The notes: a model not told the origin generated them from the sequence alone. Numbered from the stretch's first letter, positions 6,909 to 15,447 are shown. The stretch is 42,367 bases of DNA from an uncultured Eubacteriales bacterium (GCA_900556935.1 USQL01000005.1:1-42367), one strand, 5' to 3'. A program made the numbers and translations.

Positions 6909-8303
6909 ATGATTTTTTCCAGCATCCCTTTTTTGTACTATTTTCTCCCGGCGGTGCTGCTGGCCTATTTCCTGACCCCCAGGAAGGGAAAAAACGGGGT
7001 GCTGCTGCTGTTCAGCCTGATTTTCTACGGCTGGGGAGAGCCCAGATTGATCTTTGTCATGCTGCTTTCTGTGGCGCTGGGCTATTTCTTCGGCCTGGCG
7101 CTGGAAAGGACCGAGGGGGAAAGGCCGCGGAAGCTGCTTCTGGCTCTTTCCGTGCTGTCGAGCCTGGGTTTTCTGGTGTACTATAAGTACACGGATTTCT
7201 TCCTGGAAAACATCAATGCCCTGTTTGGCACCCATCTGCCCCTTTTGAATCTGGCCCTGCCCATCGGCATCAGTTTCTATACCTTCCAGATTCTCAGCTA
7301 TACCGTAGATGTGTACCGGGGCCAGGTTCCGGCCCAGAAAAATCCCATTGATTTGGCCTGCTATGTGACCTTCTTTCCACAGCTCATCGCCGGACCCATT
7401 GTCCGCTACGCCGATGTGGCCCGGCAGCTGGAAGAAAGAACCCATTCCTTAGACAGCTGCCGCCTGGGGGCCCGCCGGTTCCTGGTGGGCCTGGGCAAGA
7501 AGATTCTGCTTGCCAATCTCTTAGGGGAGCTTTGCGCAGCGTGGCGGGCTACCCAGGATGGAAGCGTTCTGTTCTCCTGGCTGTACGCCGTGGGCTACAC
7601 CCTGCATATCTACTATGATTTCTCCGGCTACAGCGATATGGCCATCGGCCTGGGAAAAATCTTCGGCTTCACCTTCCCGGAAAACTTTCGCTATCCCTAT
7701 ATCGCTTCCAGCATTACGGATTTCTGGCGGCGGTGGCATATCTCCCTGAGCTCCTGGTTCCGGGACTATGTGTACATTCCTCTGGGGGGAAACCGCCGGG
7801 GAAGGGCCGTTCAGCTCCGGAATATTCTCATTGTCTGGCTTCTCACCGGCTTCTGGCATGGGGCGGCCTGGAATTTTATCGCTTGGGGCGGCTTTTTTGC
7901 CATCCTTTTGGTTCTGGAAAAGCTGCGGCTGCTGGAAAAATTGGGGCGGCATCCGGTGCTTGGGCATGGGTATGTGCTATTGGCGGTGGTTTTCAGCTTT
8001 GTCCTGTTTGACGCGTCCAGCCTCCGGGGGGCCTGGGGCAGCATTTTGGGGATGCTGGGCCTGGGCGGTCTGCCGCCGGTATCACAGGAGGCGGTGTATC
8101 TTCTCAGGAGCAACGCCGTTTTGCTGCTCCTCGGGGCCGTGGGGGCCACAGAGCTCCCCAAACGGCTGGCCTTGCGCCTGGAAAACAAAGCCCCGGCCCT
8201 GATGGCGGTTGTGGAGCCGCTGGCCCTGGTCCTGCTGCTGCTGGCCTGTACCGCCTATCTGGTGGATGGGTCCTACAATCCCTTTCTGTATTTTCGGTTC
8301 TGA
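6909..8303 (+). CDS. MBOAT family membrane O-acyltransferase (AlgI-like)
   Basis: 464 residues with many hydrophobic helices. Opening MIFSSIPFLYYFLPAVLLAYF, the block DFSGYSDMAIGLGKIFGF, FWRRWHISLSSWFRDYVYIPLGG and the GFWHGAAWNF segment with the likely catalytic His are all hallmarks of the AlgI/PatA/DltB branch of MBOAT proteins. Such enzymes move acyl groups (usually acetyl) across the membrane to an extracellular acceptor that modifies a polysaccharide or wall polymer. The next gene encodes a DHHW protein, the usual partner. Which polymer is modified cannot be told from the sequence. Start ATG 6909 follows GAGAGGAAA. Confidence 0.92.
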   Translation: MIFSSIPFLYYFLPAVLLAYFLTPRKGKNGVLLLFSLIFYGWGEPRLIFVMLLSVALGYFFGLALERTEGERPRKLLLALSVLSSLGFLVYYKYTDFFLENINALFGTHLPLLNLALPIGISFYTFQILSYTVDVYRGQVPAQKNPIDLACYVTFFPQLIAGPIVRYADVARQLEERTHSLDSCRLGARRFLVGLGKKILLANLLGELCAAWRATQDGSVLFSWLYAVGYTLHIYYDFSGYSDMAIGLGKIFGFTFPENFRYPYIASSITDFWRRWHISLSSWFRDYVYIPLGGNRRGRAVQLRNILIVWLLTGFWHGAAWNFIAWGGFFAILLVLEKLRLLEKLGRHPVLGHGYVLLAVVFSFVLFDASSLRGAWGSILGMLGLGGLPPVSQEAVYLLRSNAVLLLLGAVGATELPKRLALRLENKAPALMAVVEPLALVLLLLACTAYLVDGSYNPFLYFRF

Positions 8304-8314
8304 GGAGCGTGCCC

Positions 8315-9397
8315 ATGGAAAAAATGAAAAATCGATGCTTTTTGCTCCTGCCCCTCCTGTTTGCGGCGCTGTGCCTGGCCTGCTGGCTGCACCGGCCCGA
8401 TGCCGAATCGATAAGCGAGCGGCGGAAGCTTGCCCAGATGCCGAAGCTCTCCTGGGGAAGCCTTCAAAGCGGCGGCTTTTCCTCTGATTTTGAAAGCTAC
8501 ACCCAGGACCAGTTCCCCCTGCGGGAGGGCTTCCGCAGGGCCAAGGCCCTGATTTCCGTAAAGCTTCTGGGAAAGCGGGACAACAACGGAATTTATGAAA
8601 CCAAGGATGGCTTTTATGCCCAGCTGGAATACCCGGAAAACCTGGATTCCGTGGACTATGCCGCAAAGCGGTTTGAATGGATTTACAACCGGTATCTGGC
8701 CGGAAGCCAGCGGGTGTATGTGTCGGTCATTCCGGACAAAAGCCAGTTTCTGGATGTGCCGAAGCTTGACTATGCTGTGTTTACGGAAAGACTGCGGGAA
8801 AAAACACCCTTCGCAAAGTTTTTGAATATTTCCGATACCTTGAATCTGAATTGCTTCTACCGCACCGATACCCACTGGCGGCAGGAGAACCTGGGGGACA
8901 CCGCCAAAGCGCTGGCCTCCGGCATGGGAAAGACGCTGACGGAAGAATACACAGTTTCCAGGGCAAAGGCGGATTTCCTGGGTGTCTACGCGGGCCAGGC
9001 GGCCCTTCCCATGGCCGGGGAGGCCCTGAATTACATCTGGAATGAGCATTGGAACCGGGTGACGGTCTTGGACCGGGAGAACAACAGGTCCATCGGCATC
9101 TATGACTGGGATGCCCTGTCCGGCCGGGACCCCTACGAATTTTTTCTCTCCGGCTCCCTGTCCCTCATCACTCTGGAGAATCCCGATGCCAAAACAGATG
9201 ACCGCCTGATTCTCTTCCGGGATTCCTTCGGCAGCAGCATTGCCCCCTACTTTTTGGAGGGCTACAGGGAGATAACCCTGGTGGACATCCGCTATCTGAG
9301 CCCGAAACGGATGGGGAAGCTCTTAGACTTTACGGACTGCGACGTGCTGTTTCTCTACAGCACTTTGGTGCTCAACAACAGCGAAACCATCAAATAA
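8315..9397 (+). CDS. DHHW family (AlgX/AlgJ-like) acyl-transfer partner
   Basis: 360 residues; ATG 8315 is preferred over a GTG six bases upstream because of GAGGA at proper spacing. The N-terminal hydrophobic segment (about residues 5-22) is a signal anchor. The motif YRTDTHWRQENLG carries the family's DxHW signature, and LILFRDSFGSSIAPYF supplies the Ser nucleophile block of the SGNH-like fold. Members complete acetyl transfer from an MBOAT protein to an extracellular polymer, as in alginate acetylation. The 11-base gap to the MBOAT gene points to a functional pair. Confidence 0.88.
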   Translation: MEKMKNRCFLLLPLLFAALCLACWLHRPDAESISERRKLAQMPKLSWGSLQSGGFSSDFESYTQDQFPLREGFRRAKALISVKLLGKRDNNGIYETKDGFYAQLEYPENLDSVDYAAKRFEWIYNRYLAGSQRVYVSVIPDKSQFLDVPKLDYAVFTERLREKTPFAKFLNISDTLNLNCFYRTDTHWRQENLGDTAKALASGMGKTLTEEYTVSRAKADFLGVYAGQAALPMAGEALNYIWNEHWNRVTVLDRENNRSIGIYDWDALSGRDPYEFFLSGSLSLITLENPDAKTDDRLILFRDSFGSSIAPYFLEGYREITLVDIRYLSPKRMGKLLDFTDCDVLFLYSTLVLNNSETIK

Positions 9398-9414
9398 ACC
9401 CGTGCGCCCGCTTG

Positions 9415-9443
9415 TTGACAATCCCGAACCTTTGGGATAGAAT
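9415..9443 (+). promoter_or_regulatory. Promoter for yitT-like gene
   Basis: Perfect TTGACA (9415-9420), a 17-base spacer and TAGAAT (9438-9443). The spacer holds a small inverted repeat, ATCCC (9421-9425) and GGGAT (9434-9438), that could be a repressor site, but it is short. Confidence 0.8.
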
Positions 9444-9474
9444 AACCTAAAATCCCATAGAAAAGAGCGCATGT

Positions 9475-10338
9475 ATGAAAGAGAAAATTCTAAAAGCCAT
9501 TCCGGGGCTGCTGTCCATCCTTTTGGGGAACCTGCTGTATGCCTTTATGGTGGCCCTGTTTATCCTGCCCGGGCAGATGATCAGCTGCGGCACCACGGGC
9601 CTGGCCCTGGCCGCCCAACGGCTGTTGGGGGTGCCGGTTTCCGGTTTCGTGTTTGTGTTCAACGTTGTGATGCTTGCCCTGGGCTGGCTGGTGCTGGGCA
9701 GGAAATTTGCCATGACCACCATCTTAAGCTCCCTCATCTACCCGGTTTTTCTGAGCTTTGCCCAGCATGTGGTGGGGGACTTTGTGATTACCCAGAGTCT
9801 CCTGCTGTGCGCCCTCTTTGGGGGCGTGGGCCTGGGAATTGCCCTGGGGGCGGTGATTCGGGCGGGGGCCTCTACCGGCGGCATGGATATTCCGCCTTTG
9901 ATTCTCAAAAAGCTGTTTGGTCTTCCCGTGCCTGTGACGCTGTGGGCCTTTGATTTTCTCATTATGCTGTTGCAGCTGCTGTTCCATACCCCGGAGGACC
10001 TGCTCTACGGTATCATCATGCTCATTGCCATGAATGTCACCCTGGATAAAACCCTGGTTGCCGGTATGGGCCGGACGGAGGTAAAAATCATCAGTGAAAA
10101 AGCTGTGGAAATCCGGGACAGCATTCTCAAAAATGCGGACCGGGGCGTGACCATGCTCCATGGCGAGGGCGGCTACCTCCATGGGCCCACGGAGGTGGTG
10201 CTCAGCGTGGTGGCCTCCCGGGAGCTGCACCGGGTCCTGAATCTGGCCAAGGCCATCGACCCGGACTGCTTCATGGTGGTGACCCAGGTGACGGAGGTCT
10301 GGGGCCGTGGCTTCTCCTCCGGAAAGAAGTACGTGTAA
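9475..10338 (+). CDS. YitT family membrane protein
   Basis: 287 residues. The N-terminal two thirds (about 1-185) contain five or six hydrophobic helices with the family opening (LLGNLLYAFMVALFILPGQMISCGTTGLAL) and the GASTGGMDIPPLIL loop. The C-terminal part (about 205-287) is the soluble DUF2179 domain with RGVTMLHGEGGY and a conserved VTEVWGRGF-like end. The YitT family is widespread in Firmicutes; its transport substrate is not established. It has its own promoter and is followed after 11 bases by a NUDIX gene. Confidence 0.9.
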   Translation: MKEKILKAIPGLLSILLGNLLYAFMVALFILPGQMISCGTTGLALAAQRLLGVPVSGFVFVFNVVMLALGWLVLGRKFAMTTILSSLIYPVFLSFAQHVVGDFVITQSLLLCALFGGVGLGIALGAVIRAGASTGGMDIPPLILKKLFGLPVPVTLWAFDFLIMLLQLLFHTPEDLLYGIIMLIAMNVTLDKTLVAGMGRTEVKIISEKAVEIRDSILKNADRGVTMLHGEGGYLHGPTEVVLSVVASRELHRVLNLAKAIDPDCFMVVTQVTEVWGRGFSSGKKYV

Positions 10339-10349
10339 GGAGGCCGCCC

Positions 10350-10898
10350 ATGGAAGAGTGGAACGACATATACGACTGCAGCCGCAGAAAAACCGGCCGT
10401 CTCCACCTCCGGGGCACCCCTTGGGGGCCGGGGGAGTACGGGCTGACGGTCTGCGTCTGGGTCTATGACGGCCGGGGAAAGCTGCTGCTCACCCGCCGGG
10501 CCTCGGAAAAGAGCTTTGCCGGTACCTGGGAAAATTCCGGCGGCGCTGCCAAGGCCGGGGAGGACAGCCTGACCGCAATTCAAAGAGAGCTGCGGGAGGA
10601 AACCGGCATTGACGCGCCGCTTGACCGCTTTGAGCTTCTGGACAGCGAGCGGGATAGAAATACCTTTTATGATTTCTACTGCCTGAAATATCCCATTCCT
10701 TTGGGAGAGCTGACCCTGCAGCCGGGGGAGACCGACGGGGCCATGTGGGCAAGCTACGGCAAGGTCCACTGGATGATTCGCCGGAAAAAAATCTGCCGCA
10801 TCATCGCCCGCCAGTTCTACCGTCAGGAAAGGGACCTGAAATTGCGCAATATGCCCAAAATCAGAAGCACGATTTTGGATGGTTTGAAGCGGGTTTAG
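10350..10898 (+). CDS. NUDIX hydrolase
   Basis: 182 residues; ATG 10350 behind AAGGAGGC. The NUDIX box is exact: G(x5)E(x7)RELREETGI within residues near 64-90. The preceding stretch LTVCVWVYDGRGKLLLTRRASEKSFAGTWENSGG is like the YfcD/isopentenyl-isomerase-like branch of NUDIX proteins. It should hydrolyse a nucleoside-diphosphate-linked or related pyrophosphate; the substrate cannot be read from sequence. It shares a transcript with the YitT gene and is followed by a promoter-terminator pair. Confidence 0.9.
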   Translation: MEEWNDIYDCSRRKTGRLHLRGTPWGPGEYGLTVCVWVYDGRGKLLLTRRASEKSFAGTWENSGGAAKAGEDSLTAIQRELREETGIDAPLDRFELLDSERDRNTFYDFYCLKYPIPLGELTLQPGETDGAMWASYGKVHWMIRRKKICRIIARQFYRQERDLKLRNMPKIRSTILDGLKRV

Positions 10899-10900
10899 AC

Positions 10901-10929
10901 TTGCGTCGGAAAGCCGAGAGCTGTATAAT
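10901..10929 (+). promoter_or_regulatory. Promoter before phosphoribosyltransferase-like gene
   Basis: TTGCGT (10901-10906), a 17-base spacer and perfect TATAAT (10924-10929). The expected start point (about 10936) falls at the foot of a strong terminator hairpin. Confidence 0.65.
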
Positions 10930-10936
10930 AACCGTA

Positions 10937-10987
10937 AGGTGTTTCGTCGAAATGCCCAATAAAGGGCGGCGGACGGAACACCTTTTT
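10937..10987 (+). terminator. Terminator/attenuator hairpin at transcript start
   Basis: Twelve continuous pairs (10937-10948 with 10972-10983, one G-U), an inner GCCC/GGGC stem (10954-10957 with 10964-10967), and a TTTTT run. It may end the yitT-nudix transcript, or act as an attenuator for the transcript that begins at its 5' edge. Confidence 0.8.
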
Positions 10988-11019
10988 ATTATTTAGTACA
11001 GACAATGGAGGCAGGAACT

Positions 11020-11655
11020 ATGATTACTTTGATGAAGATGCCCATTCGCCACGGCAGCGCGCCCCTGCGTGTCGCCAGAGGCCATTTTGCGACCAACCAT
11101 TCCCACATCAACTACTATGTGGATATCACCTATCAGAAGACCCGCCTCAGCGAGGCTCAGGATTCCGCCCGGCAGCTGGTTGCGAACTTTGTAAACGATA
11201 CCCCGGTGGATACCATCCTGTGCCTGGACGGCACCGGCGTGGTGGGTACCTGTCTTGCCGGGGAGCTGACCAAGAGTGGCTTCCGCACCATCAACGCCCA
11301 CGAGACCATCTACATTCTGGAGCCGGAGTACAACGCCAACTCCCAGATTATCTTCCGGGACAACACCCAGGGGATGATTCGGGGCAAGCACGTCCTGGTG
11401 CTCATGGCCTCCGTCACCACGGGCTACACTGCAAAGCGGGCCCTGGAGGCCATCACCTACTATGGCGGCACCGTTGCCGGCGTGGCGGCCATTTACAGTG
11501 CCGTAGAGGAGGTAGAGGGATTCCCCGTCCGCTCGGTCTACACCATCAAGGACCTGCCCGGCTATGCCAGCTACGACTACCGGGAGTGCCCCTACTGCAA
11601 GGCCGGGCAGAAAATCGATGCCCTGGTCAACAGCTTCGGCTATTCCCAGCTCTGA
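11020..11655 (+). CDS. Phosphoribosyltransferase-like protein (PyrE-related)
   Basis: 211 residues; ATG 11020 chosen since TGGAGG (11006-11011) lies eight bases before it. The core resembles type I phosphoribosyltransferases, closest to orotate phosphoribosyltransferase: VDTILCLDGTGVVGTCLAGEL near residues 64-84, then GKHVLVLMASVTTGYTAKRALEAI where the PRPP loop should be. In normal enzymes that loop carries two acidic residues (as in EDVxTTG); here they are Ala and Ser in MASVTTG, so PRPP binding or catalysis may be altered. A C-terminal ECPYCKAGQKI with a CxxC is typical of some PyrE-like proteins. No other pyrimidine genes are nearby. Confidence 0.75.
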   Translation: MITLMKMPIRHGSAPLRVARGHFATNHSHINYYVDITYQKTRLSEAQDSARQLVANFVNDTPVDTILCLDGTGVVGTCLAGELTKSGFRTINAHETIYILEPEYNANSQIIFRDNTQGMIRGKHVLVLMASVTTGYTAKRALEAITYYGGTVAGVAAIYSAVEEVEGFPVRSVYTIKDLPGYASYDYRECPYCKAGQKIDALVNSFGYSQL

Positions 11656-11672
11656 TTTTAAAACATTACCCT

Positions 11673-11696
11673 AGGGGCGGCTGCTCAGCCGCCCTT
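11673..11696 (+). terminator. Terminator after phosphoribosyltransferase gene
   Basis: GGGCGGCT (11675-11682) pairs with AGCCGCCC (11687-11694) around a four-base loop, with a weak T-rich tail (TTGAATTCTTG). Confidence 0.7.
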
Positions 11697-11778
11697 GAAT
11701 TCTTGATAATTAATATTTTTATACAGATATCCCTTCCAAAATTTTGTCAAATTGCCAGTATACAAATGGCTCTTTCCA

Positions 11779-11787
11779 TGATAGAAT
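11779..11787 (+). promoter_or_regulatory. Extended -10 promoter for flavodiiron gene
   Basis: TGATAGAAT is an extended -10 box about 40 bases before the start codon. No good -35 is present at the matching distance, so strength is uncertain. Confidence 0.45.
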
Positions 11788-11829
11788 AAGAACAAGAATT
11801 AATCGCAAACTATGAGGAGGAACATGCAT

Positions 11830-13623
11830 ATGTTTATTACCAACGATATCCGCTATGTAGGTGTCAACGACCATAAGGTGGACCTGTTCGAGGGGCAGTA
11901 CCGTGTGCCAAACGGCATGGCCTATAACTCCTATGTGATCCTGGACGAAAAGGTTGCCATTATGGACACCGTGGACAAGAACTTCACCCATGAGTGGCTA
12001 GACAATATCCAGAATGTCCTCCAGGGCCGGAAGCCGGACTATCTGGTGGTACAGCATATGGAGCCGGACCACGCGGCCAACATCGGCAACTTCATGAAGT
12101 TCTACCCCGAAACCGTGATTGTCTCCTCCGCCAAGGCCTTCAATATGATGGGCCCCTTTTTCGGCACCGATTATGAGGACCGCCGGATTGTGGTAGGGGA
12201 GGGGGATACCCTGTGCCTGGGCAAGCACACCCTGACCTTCGTCACCGCCCCCATGGTCCACTGGCCCGAGGTCATTGTGACCTATGATTCCCTGGATAAG
12301 GTTCTGTTCTCCGCCGATGGCTTCGGCAAGTTTGGCGCTTTGGACGCGGACGAGCCCTGGGACGACGAGTCCCGCCGGTACTATATCGGCATTGTGGGCA
12401 AATACGGTGCCCAGGTCCAGGCCCTGCTGAAAAAGGCGGCCACCCTGGATATTCAGACCATCTGCCCCCTCCATGGCCCCGTCCTGAAGGAGAACCTGGG
12501 CCACTACCTGCACCTGTATGATCTGTGGTCTTCCTATACCGTGGAGACCGAGGGCGTGGTTATTGCCTATACCAGCGTCTATGGCAACACCAAGGCCGCT
12601 GTGGAAAAGCTGGCGGACAAGCTCCGTGCCAACGGCTGCCCCAAGGTGGTTGTCCACGATCTGGCCCGGTGCGACATGGCCCAGGCCGTGGCGGATGCCT
12701 TCCGCTACAGCAAGTTGGTCCTGGCCACTACCACCTACAACGCGGATATCTTCCCCTTCATGAAGGAGTTTATCCATCACCTCACCGAGCGGAACTTCCG
12801 CAACCGCACCGTGGCCCTGATGGAGAACGGCTCCTGGGCACCTCTGGCTGCCAAGGTCATGCGCAAGATGCTGGAGGAGTGCAAGAACCTGACCTTTACC
12901 GAGACCACTGTCCGCATCCTCTCCGCCCTGAACGAGACCTCCGCCGCCCAGGTGGATGCCCTTGCCAAGGAGCTGAGCAAGGAATATCTGGCCCAGAGGG
13001 ACGACACCGCCAATAAGAACGACCTGACGGCCCTGTTCAACATCGGCTACGGCCTGTATGTGGTCACCACCAACGACGGCACCCGTGACAACGGCCTGAT
13101 TGTCAATACCATCAGCCAGGTGACGAACTCCCCCAACCGTATCGCCGTCTGCATCAACAAGCAGAACTACTCCTTCCACACCGTCCAGAAGACCGGCATT
13201 CTGAATGTCAACTGCCTGGATGTGTCCGCCCCCTTCTCCGTGTTCCAGCGTTTCGGCTTCCAGAGCGGCCGCGCCGTGGATAAATTCGAAGGGATGGAGG
13301 TACTCCATTCCGACAATGGCCTGGCCTTCCTGCCCCGGTATATCAATTCCTTCATGTCCCTGAAGGTGGAGGATTACGTGGACCTGGATACCCACGGCAT
13401 GTTCATCTGCACCGTCACCGAGGCCAGAGTCATGTCCGATGCCGAGACCATGACCTATACCTATTACCAGAAGAACGTCAAGCCCAAGCCCGAAACCGAG
13501 GGCAAGAAGGGCTTCGTATGCAAGGTCTGCGGCTGGATTTACGAGGGCGACGAGCTGCCCGACGACATCGTCTGCCCCCTGTGCAAGCACGGCGCGGCGG
13601 ATTTTGAGCCCATCGGCGGATAA
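11830..13623 (+). CDS. Flavodiiron protein with flavin reductase and rubredoxin domains
   Basis: 597 residues; ATG 11830 is nine bases after AGGAGG, better than the ATG at 11824. Four modules in order: metallo-beta-lactamase-like diiron domain (about 1-240; HMEPDH ligand motif, APMVHWPEV, ICPLHGPV), flavodoxin FMN domain (about 242-385; IAYTSVYGNTKAAVEKLA), flavin reductase-like domain (about 397-545; GLYVVTTNDGTRDNGLIVNTISQVT) and a C-terminal rubredoxin (about 558-597; CKVCGWIYEGDELPDDIVCPLC). Flavodiiron proteins reduce O2 to water or NO to N2O. The fused electron modules should let one polypeptide take electrons from NAD(P)H to the diiron site. This fits oxygen defence in a strict anaerobe. 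Confidence 0.95.
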   Translation: MFITNDIRYVGVNDHKVDLFEGQYRVPNGMAYNSYVILDEKVAIMDTVDKNFTHEWLDNIQNVLQGRKPDYLVVQHMEPDHAANIGNFMKFYPETVIVSSAKAFNMMGPFFGTDYEDRRIVVGEGDTLCLGKHTLTFVTAPMVHWPEVIVTYDSLDKVLFSADGFGKFGALDADEPWDDESRRYYIGIVGKYGAQVQALLKKAATLDIQTICPLHGPVLKENLGHYLHLYDLWSSYTVETEGVVIAYTSVYGNTKAAVEKLADKLRANGCPKVVVHDLARCDMAQAVADAFRYSKLVLATTTYNADIFPFMKEFIHHLTERNFRNRTVALMENGSWAPLAAKVMRKMLEECKNLTFTETTVRILSALNETSAAQVDALAKELSKEYLAQRDDTANKNDLTALFNIGYGLYVVTTNDGTRDNGLIVNTISQVTNSPNRIAVCINKQNYSFHTVQKTGILNVNCLDVSAPFSVFQRFGFQSGRAVDKFEGMEVLHSDNGLAFLPRYINSFMSLKVEDYVDLDTHGMFICTVTEARVMSDAETMTYTYYQKNVKPKPETEGKKGFVCKVCGWIYEGDELPDDIVCPLCKHGAADFEPIGG

Positions 13624-13636
13624 CCAAAGCGTTCCC

Positions 13637-13667
13637 AAGGCCCCATCCATTTTCGGGTGGGGCCTTT
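13637..13667 (+). terminator. Terminator after flavodiiron gene
   Basis: AAGGCCCCA (13637-13645) pairs with TGGGGCCTT (13658-13666); the T-tail is short. Confidence 0.75.
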
Positions 13668-13698
13668 AAGATTGTCGAAAATTGTCGATGGATTGCCG

Positions 13699-13727
13699 TT
13701 GAATTGCCAGGAGAAAAGCCATAGAAT
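13699..13727 (+). promoter_or_regulatory. Promoter for GtrII-like gene
   Basis: TTGAAT (13699-13704), 17 bases, TAGAAT (13722-13727). Confidence 0.65.
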
Positions 13728-13788
13728 TTTATGGATAGACGTATTTCTTGAAAGAAATGCGGATATATATAAAAACGAGGAGTGTTCT

Positions 13789-15360
13789 ATGGACTTTTCT
13801 GCCTTTTGGACCGATGCCGGGGCCCATACAAAACGAAAAGAGCTGGTTTCCTGCCTGCTTTCTACGTTTTTCTGGGGGCTTCTTGCCCATGGTGTGGCAC
13901 TTGTCACCAAATTTAATTTTGGGGATGAAACGGCATATCTGTTTTCCGTGGGATCTACGGTTGCCTCCGGCCGGTGGTTTCTGGGGGTATTGGGCTGGGC
14001 GGTACGCGTTTTCTTCGGCTCCCCCAATTTCAGCCTGCCGCTGCTGGGCGGCCTCATGATTTTGCTTCTGAGCGGGGTTTGCAGCTGCCAGATGATCTCC
14101 CTGCTGAAAATCAGGGGCGGATTTTTCCGCTTCCTGCTTTGCGGGCTGACGGTCACCTTCCCGGTTACATGCAGCCTGTTCTTTTATAATTTTACGGCCC
14201 CTTATTATCTGGCGGGCCTGAGCTTGACGCTGGCCGGAACGACCGTTCTGTGCAAAAAGCGAAGCGCGCGGTCCTTTTGCTCCGGTGTTTTCCTGATGGT
14301 CCTGGGAACGGCTGTTTATCAGGGGTATATCGCGGTGTTCCTGAGCCTGCTTCTGCTGCGCTTTATGGAGGAGGTCTCGGAAAGCGACTCCTGGACAGCG
14401 GTGGACCTGCTGAAAGCGGCCGCCTGGTACTGCGGGGCCTGCGTTGCCATGATTGTCCTGTACCTGCTGTCTGTAAAGGCTTCTACCGCGCTGTGCGGCG
14501 CGGAGCTGGTGAGTTACAAGGGAATGTCCTCTATGGGAAGTATTACATTTCCGGAGCTGCTACGGCGGGTAAAGCTGGCGGTTTACCTGTTCCTGTTTCC
14601 TATGAAGTCCAACCCGGAGGCGTATCTTTTTCCCTATCGGATGATTGACCTTTATTATGTATGCCTTGCGGGTCTGGCGGGCCTTGGCGGCTTTGTGACC
14701 GTTTCCGGCTTCAGAAAGGATTTTTGGAAGGGATTGTCTCTGCTGCTGGCGTTTGCCTGCTTCCCGCTGGCCACAAATTTCAGCTTCGTCATCTGTGACC
14801 CCAGTGAGGTTTACACACTGATGCAGGCCGCCTCTGTGATGCCCTTTTTCCTGTTGCTGCTGCTGACGGAACGTGTTCTGACGGCTCAGAAAGGACGGGC
14901 TGTGGATTTCACGAAAAAGTGCGTTCTTGCAATTCTGGCGCTTTTCTGTGTGTTCGGTCTGCGTGTGGACAACGCCGTTTATGAGAAGGGGGCCTATACC
15001 CAAAGCCGGATTCAGCAGTATTTTACGGTTATGGTTGCGCAGATTAAGAGTACACCTGGCTATACTTCCGCTACGCCCGTTGCCTATGTGAGCGATTTCT
15101 ATACCTACGGGGATTCCACCTTCCGGCAGATCGGGGGCTTTACAGGTCTGCCCATTGCGCCGCTGCGTTACGACGCGACACCTTTCAGCATCGGCGGTAG
15201 CTGGGAGGAATTTATCGACTACTGCTGCGGCTTCGCACCCCCAAAGACGGATCCGGCGCAGCTCGCCGCCCTTCCACAGGTACAGGCCATGCCCTGCTAC
15301 CCGGACGAGGGCTCTATCCGCATGGTGGAGGGCACAGTGGTTGTCAAATTGGAAAAATAG
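13789..15360 (+). CDS. GtrII-like membrane glucosyltransferase domain protein
   Basis: 523 residues; ATG 13789 lies behind GAGGAG. About eleven hydrophobic helices fill the protein from residue 25 to 425, with a C-terminal outside domain of some 90 residues. The opening (KRKELVSCLLSTFFWGLLAHGVALVTKFNFGDETAYLF) and the following SGRWFLGVLGWAVR segment match the glucosyl transferase GtrII family (PF14264), in which the first outside loop carries acidic residues near the start. Such proteins move glucose from a lipid carrier onto surface polysaccharide. No gtrA or gtrB flippase partner is nearby. It is a single gene with its own promoter and terminator. Confidence 0.75.
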   Translation: MDFSAFWTDAGAHTKRKELVSCLLSTFFWGLLAHGVALVTKFNFGDETAYLFSVGSTVASGRWFLGVLGWAVRVFFGSPNFSLPLLGGLMILLLSGVCSCQMISLLKIRGGFFRFLLCGLTVTFPVTCSLFFYNFTAPYYLAGLSLTLAGTTVLCKKRSARSFCSGVFLMVLGTAVYQGYIAVFLSLLLLRFMEEVSESDSWTAVDLLKAAAWYCGACVAMIVLYLLSVKASTALCGAELVSYKGMSSMGSITFPELLRRVKLAVYLFLFPMKSNPEAYLFPYRMIDLYYVCLAGLAGLGGFVTVSGFRKDFWKGLSLLLAFACFPLATNFSFVICDPSEVYTLMQAASVMPFFLLLLLTERVLTAQKGRAVDFTKKCVLAILALFCVFGLRVDNAVYEKGAYTQSRIQQYFTVMVAQIKSTPGYTSATPVAYVSDFYTYGDSTFRQIGGFTGLPIAPLRYDATPFSIGGSWEEFIDYCCGFAPPKTDPAQLAALPQVQAMPCYPDEGSIRMVEGTVVVKLEK

Positions 15361-15380
15361 ACCTTCCCTTATGGGAAAAC

Positions 15381-15411
15381 GAGGCCGCGGGCGACTGCGG
15401 CCTCAAATTTC
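15381..15411 (+). terminator. Terminator after GtrII-like gene
   Basis: GAGGCCGC (15381-15388) pairs with GCGGCCTC (15397-15404), followed by AAATTTCTTT. Confidence 0.75.
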
Positions 15412-15447
15412 TTTGCAAAGCTTAAAGAAGTATTAACCCTTGGACGG

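Noticed and set aside
9421..9438. ATCCC...GGGAT inverted repeat in the yitT promoter spacer as an operator
   Set aside because: Five pairs only; too short to claim as a site without a second copy.
11998..13650. Minus-strand open frame opposite the flavodiiron gene
   Set aside because: Composition is that of a shadow frame and the plus-strand gene is certain.
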